Below are positions 7,509 to 10,381 of a stretch of DNA of 10,381 nucleotides, piece after piece. The stretch's first letter is position 1. The number at the start of each line of letters is the position of its first letter. Made by a program: the position numbers and the translations under genes. A model generated the notes under the pieces. That model was not told the DNA's origin. It ran no database searches and saw only the letters and a program-made list of their open reading frames with translations. Source of the stretch: Halomonas sp. (GTDB lineage Bacteria > Pseudomonadota > Gammaproteobacteria > Pseudomonadales > Halomonadaceae); assembly GCA_003560175.1 (NCBI GenBank), contig PWIZ01000405.1, positions 1 to 10,381 of the forward strand. Direction: 5' to 3'.

Positions 7509-7521
7509 CACCTCTACCTCC
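7509..7521 (-). promoter_or_regulatory. Internal Shine-Dalgarno and GTG after the pstB stop
   Basis: On the minus strand GGAGG (7517-7521) is followed after five bases by GTG (7509-7511), in the pstB frame and 30 bases beyond the TAA. It would permit reinitiation producing a 172-residue C-terminal piece with Q-loop, signature, Walker B and switch His, but no Walker A. The motif may only reflect the codons for Pro-Glu-Val-Glu, so use as a start is unproven. Confidence 0.3.
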
Positions 7522-7541
7522 GGATCATGGATATCCTGCCC

Positions 7542-7544
7542 TTA
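7542..7544 (-). other. Premature in-frame TAA codon in pstB
   Basis: The codons around it on the minus strand are CGC CTC TAA GGG CAG GAT, with conserved PstB sequence in the same frame before and after. There is no length change, so this is a substitution, not a frameshift. TAA is not a known selenocysteine (TGA) or pyrrolysine (TAG) codon, so recoding of those kinds is not an explanation. Confidence 0.95.
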
Positions 7545-7835
7545 GAGGCGAATCCTTCCACTCAGACGCACGTCATCGTTGAGGTCATGGAGCCGGTTCA
7601 AGGCGCGCAGCAGTGTCGACTTCCCGCAACCGGATGGCCCGATGAAGGCCGTGACCCGATGGCGCGGCACGCGCAGCGTCAGCTCGCGCAGCGCCGATGT
7701 CTCCCCGTAGGCCAGACTCAATCTCTCAATCTCCAGGCAGCAGTCGGCGGGGTTGAAGTCGATGATCGGGCCGCCGGCGACGGGCCGTGGCGACGAGAAG
7801 ACGGACATCGGGCTCACACTCCTCGGACGTTGCCG

Positions 7836-9374
7836 CTAGCGGCGCGGCAGCGCCCCGTGACGCGCCCTCAGATGATGGCGCAGAAATATTGCAGTCAGGT
7901 TAAGCACCAGGATCACCAGCACCAACAGCAGCGCCGTGGCGTAGACCAGCGGCAGGGCCGCCTGGACATCGTCGCCATGGAAGGCCACATCGTAGATGTG
8001 GTAACCCAGATGCATGAACTTACGCTCAAGATGAATGAAGGGGAATTCACCGTCCACCGGCACCTGGGGCGCCAGCTTGGCGACCCCCACCAGCATCAGC
8101 GGCGCTACCTCCCCGGCGGCCCGGGCCACGGCCAGGATGACGCCGGTGAGCATGGCCGGGGCGGTCATCGGCAGCACCACCCGGGTCAGCATCTCGACCC
8201 GGGTGGCGCCAAGCGCCAGGGCACCCTCCCGCTGGTTGTCCGGTACCCGGGCCAACCCCTCCTCGGTGGCGACGATCACCACCGGCAGCGTCAGCAGCGC
8301 CAGGGTCAGCGAGGCCCACAGCAATCCCCCCGTCCCAAAGGTAGGCGAGGGCAGCCGGTCGGCGAAGAACCACTCGTCCAGGCTGCCGCCGATGCCATAG
8401 ACGAATACCCCCAACCCGAACACGCCGTAGACGATGGAGGGCACGCCGGCCAGGTTGCGGACCGCAATACGCACCAGGTGGGTCAAGCGCCCTTGGTGGG
8501 CCACCTCGTTGAGATAGATACCGGCCAATACGCCGAAGGGGGTCACCACCACCGACATCAGCAGCACCATCAGCACGGTGCCGAAGATCGCCGGCCACAC
8601 CCCGCCGGCGCTGTTGGCGGCACGGGGGCCCTCGGCGAGGAAACGCCAGACACCGTGGCTCCAGGCGGCCATCTTCGCCGGCGGCGACATGGCGTTGGGC
8701 CGCCAGGCACGCAGCACCTGCTCCAGCGGCTGCTCGAGGCGCCGGCCGTCGACGCTCTCCAGCAGCAGACTGCCGCCCGTGATGCGCGCCTGCAGCTCAT
8801 GGATCCTTGCGCTGGCACGCGCCAGCTCGCTCTCGGCCCGGGGGTCCCGCGCCAGGCGCCTCACCAGCGGCACCACCACGTCGTCGCGCAGCCGGTCACG
8901 CTCCGCCCTCAGCACCGCAAGCTCCTCCAGGTGCGCCTGCAGCGCCATCCAGGCAGCCTCGCCCTCGACGCGCCCCTCATCGTTCTCCAACGCCAGCAGG
9001 CGACCCTGGAAGGTTCCCCAGCGAGTACGCTCCACTACCACCAGGTCGCGGGGACGGCTCTCCTCGGCGATCACCTCAAGGTCCACCCAGGTCCAGATGG
9101 CACCATCGAGGTCCCGGTTGGCGGTCAGATAGAGCCGCTCGCGCCCCGCTGCGTCGGGCAGGCGTTCCTCGCGCACCGCCTGCCCGGCCAGCTGGCGGCC
9201 ATCGTCCAGCGTCACCAGGGTGAGCGGCGCCGGCCAGAAGTGTCCCATCCCACGCACCGCCAGCAGAGACAGCAGCCCGGCAAGCATCAGCAGCGACAAG
9301 GCCACGCTGCCGGCGGCTAGCCAGGGGAGGATCCCCTCGATGCGGGGAGGCCGGGCGCGACCGAGGCCGATCAT
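7836..9374 (-). CDS. pstA: Phosphate ABC transporter permease PstA, long form
   Basis: A 512-residue inner-membrane permease of the PstSCAB importer. The C-terminal half (about 260-500) is the canonical transmembrane domain: segments near 263-288, 307-330, 350-370, 403-428 and 474-497, and the ATPase-contacting EAA loop with EGALALGAT at 383-391. The N-terminal half has one membrane segment (18-41) and an extra domain of about 220 residues, with a charged, probably coiled-coil stretch at about 145-200, expected in the periplasm. This long form, against about 295 residues in E. coli, is known in Pseudomonas and relatives. The ATG at 9374 overlaps the pstC stop in an ATGA junction (9371-9374), so translation is coupled; GGGGGG lies just upstream. 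pstB begins 27 bases downstream. Confidence 0.95.
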   Translation of the reverse strand: MIGLGRARPPRIEGILPWLAAGSVALSLLMLAGLLSLLAVRGMGHFWPAPLTLVTLDDGRQLAGQAVREERLPDAAGRERLYLTANRDLDGAIWTWVDLEVIAEESRPRDLVVVERTRWGTFQGRLLALENDEGRVEGEAAWMALQAHLEELAVLRAERDRLRDDVVVPLVRRLARDPRAESELARASARIHELQARITGGSLLLESVDGRRLEQPLEQVLRAWRPNAMSPPAKMAAWSHGVWRFLAEGPRAANSAGGVWPAIFGTVLMVLLMSVVVTPFGVLAGIYLNEVAHQGRLTHLVRIAVRNLAGVPSIVYGVFGLGVFVYGIGGSLDEWFFADRLPSPTFGTGGLLWASLTLALLTLPVVIVATEEGLARVPDNQREGALALGATRVEMLTRVVLPMTAPAMLTGVILAVARAAGEVAPLMLVGVAKLAPQVPVDGEFPFIHLERKFMHLGYHIYDVAFHGDDVQAALPLVYATALLLVLVILVLNLTAIFLRHHLRARHGALPRR

Positions 9375-10381
9375 GACATTCCCCCCAGGCGCCGATAGCG
9401 GCTGCGCAGCCGCGCGTGCACAAGTTCCGCTAGGGTATTGACCAGGAAGGTAAAGGCAAACAACGCCAGCGCCACCAGAAACAGCAGCCGATAGTGGATC
9501 CCGCCAGGCACCGCTTCGGGCAGCTCGATGGCGATGGTGGCGGCCATGGAGCGCATGCCCTCCAGGGGGTTGAGGGTCATCAGCGCCGTGTTGCCGCTGG
9601 CCATCAACACGATCATGGTCTCGCCCACGGCGCGTCCGGCACCGATCATTACCGCGCTGAGTACGCCCGGGGCCGCCGCCGGCAGCACCACCTTCCACAA
9701 GCTCTGCCAGCGGGTCGCCCCCAACGCCTGAGCCCCCTCGCCGAGATTCGACGGCACCCCGGAGAGCGCATCCTCGGCCAGGGCATAGATGCCGGGAATA
9801 ACCGCGAAGCCCATGGCCAGCCCTACGATCAGGGCATTGCGGGAGGAAACGCCCAGACCGAAGTGCGTCTCCAGCCAGCCCCGCAGGTCACCGCCGAAGA
9901 GCAGCGCCTCGAACCAGGGTGAGAGCCACAGCGCCGATCCCACCAGCAGCGCCAGCCACGGCATCAACCATAGCCCGGCCCAGCCCAGGGGAAATCGACG
10001 CCGCCAGGCCGGCGGCAGCCTCATCCAGGTCAGGCCGGCTAGCAGCATGCCCCCCGGCAGCCCGATCAGCAGCGCCAGGGCGCCGGCGAGGTGGCGATCC
10101 ACCCAGGGCGCTAGCACCAGGCCTGCCACGAAGCCCACCACGACGCCGGGCATCGCCTCCATCAGCTCCAGGGTGGGCTTGAGGCGGCTACGCAGCCGCG
10201 GCGGCATGTAGAGCGCCGAGTGAATGGCCGCTCCCAGCGCCAGTGGGACGGCGAACAGCAGCGCCCAGAAGGCGGCCTTCAGGGTGCCCCAGGCCAGGGG
10301 CTGCAGCCCGTAGCTGGGGGTCTCCCCGGGCAGGGTGCCGGGCTGCCAGCGGGGCTGCCACAGCTCGCGCCAGCCGACGCC
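9371..10381 (-). CDS. pstC: Phosphate ABC transporter permease PstC, long form (5' end missing)
   Basis: The C-terminal 336 residues of the second permease subunit of the phosphate importer; the frame stays open to the right edge of the window, so the start is outside. The visible part begins in a segment before the first core helix (SYGLQPLAWGTLKAAFW), followed by helices, MPPRLRSRLKPTLELMEAMP, and the ATPase-contacting EAA loop with LGEGAQALGATRW in its usual place. More than 330 residues are already present and the N-terminal portion is still missing, so this is the long form known from Pseudomonas (over 650 residues) rather than the 319-residue E. coli type. Its TGA overlaps the pstA ATG. 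The operon promoter, any Pho box and pstS would lie upstream, beyond the window. Confidence 0.95.
   Translation of the reverse strand, partial: GVGWRELWQPRWQPGTLPGETPSYGLQPLAWGTLKAAFWALLFAVPLALGAAIHSALYMPPRLRSRLKPTLELMEAMPGVVVGFVAGLVLAPWVDRHLAGALALLIGLPGGMLLAGLTWMRLPPAWRRRFPLGWAGLWLMPWLALLVGSALWLSPWFEALLFGGDLRGWLETHFGLGVSSRNALIVGLAMGFAVIPGIYALAEDALSGVPSNLGEGAQALGATRWQSLWKVVLPAAAPGVLSAVMIGAGRAVGETMIVLMASGNTALMTLNPLEGMRSMAATIAIELPEAVPGGIHYRLLFLVALALFAFTFLVNTLAELVHARLRSRYRRLGGMS

Larger units (their letters stand above)
6993..7808 (-). pseudogene. pstB: Phosphate import ATPase PstB, interrupted by an in-frame TAA
   Basis: The cytosolic ATPase of the PstSCAB phosphate importer, about 271 codons from ATG 7808 (GAGGAG at 7819-7824; GTG 7817 is only one base from that site). 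The first 88 codons hold the A-loop region and Walker [10 protein letters not shown] (57-65). Codon 89 is TAA (7542-7544). The same frame then continues without a shift: GQDIHDP, VGMVFQ with the Q-loop, [14 protein letters not shown], signature LSGGQQQR, Walker B with LLLDEP, D-loop SALD, switch His in VTHNMQQAA, and the C-terminal ENYITGR. Everything a PstB needs is present except sense at one codon, which lies in a variable turn where relatives carry D, E, K or similar. One base change (GAA, CAA, AAA or TAC/TAT to TAA) explains it. It is either a recent nonsense mutation, a sequence error, or a split gene restarting at GTG 7511. Confidence 0.85.

Noticed and set aside
7542..7544. Recoding of the pstB stop as selenocysteine or pyrrolysine.
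   Set aside because: The codon is TAA, which is used for neither; PstB also has no catalytic need for such a residue at this site.
7137..9320. A 727-codon open frame on the plus strand, opposite pstB and pstA.
   Set aside because: It is antisense to two well-recognised pst genes, has low-complexity Gln/His/Arg/Pro-rich content typical of mirror frames in GC-rich DNA, and shows no recognisable domain.
9375..9698. Upstream extension of the pstA frame into pstC.
   Set aside because: The added part is a shadow frame of pstC; ATG 9374 forms the ATGA overlap and begins just before the first membrane segment.
1..10381. Mobile elements, CRISPR arrays, tRNA or rRNA genes, or a novel defence or biosynthetic system.
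   Set aside because: Every substantial stretch is explained by core housekeeping genes in a known gene order, and I saw no spaced repeats, terminal inverted repeats or RNA gene signatures.

Overview
The window is ordinary core chromosome from a high-GC gammaproteobacterium. The order HU gene, rubredoxin reductase, ubiC-ubiA, phoB-phoR, then an oppositely oriented pst-phoU operon, is the arrangement known from Pseudomonas and relatives such as Halomonadaceae. A halomonad-like organism is my inference from gene order, protein flavour and base composition; nothing here proves the genus. I see no mobile element, CRISPR array, tRNA, rRNA or phage gene, and no gene-free stretch over 300 bases (the longest is about 80 bases, between ubiA and phoB).

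Layout. Bases 1-45 (minus) hold the first 15 codons of an HU-type DNA-binding protein. Bases 109-1269 (minus) encode an FAD/NAD(P)-dependent rubredoxin reductase-like enzyme. From a 74-base divergent gap, ubiC (1344-1892) and ubiA (1925-2818) run on the plus strand and encode the first two committed steps of ubiquinone synthesis. A clear Pho box (2832-2849) precedes phoB (2900-3589) and phoR (3591-4907), the phosphate-starvation two-component system.

The rest is on the minus strand and is transcribed towards phoR: pstC (5' part outside the window), pstA, pstB, phoU, cysZ and a periplasmic PCu(A)C-type copper chaperone gene. The pst genes encode the high-affinity phosphate ABC importer. PhoU links the importer to PhoR, so the window holds nearly the whole phosphate sensing and uptake circuit. 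CysZ (sulfate permease family) starts 13 bases after phoU and probably shares its transcript.

Two things stand out. First, pstB carries an in-frame TAA at 7542-7544, between Walker A and the Q-loop, while the reading frame on both sides is intact and well conserved. As written it is a broken gene, or conceivably a two-piece ATPase, because a strong Shine-Dalgarno and a GTG lie just downstream of the stop. A base-calling error must be excluded. Second, the copper chaperone has Tyr where the family's copper-binding motif has its second His. I did not find a previously undescribed system here.
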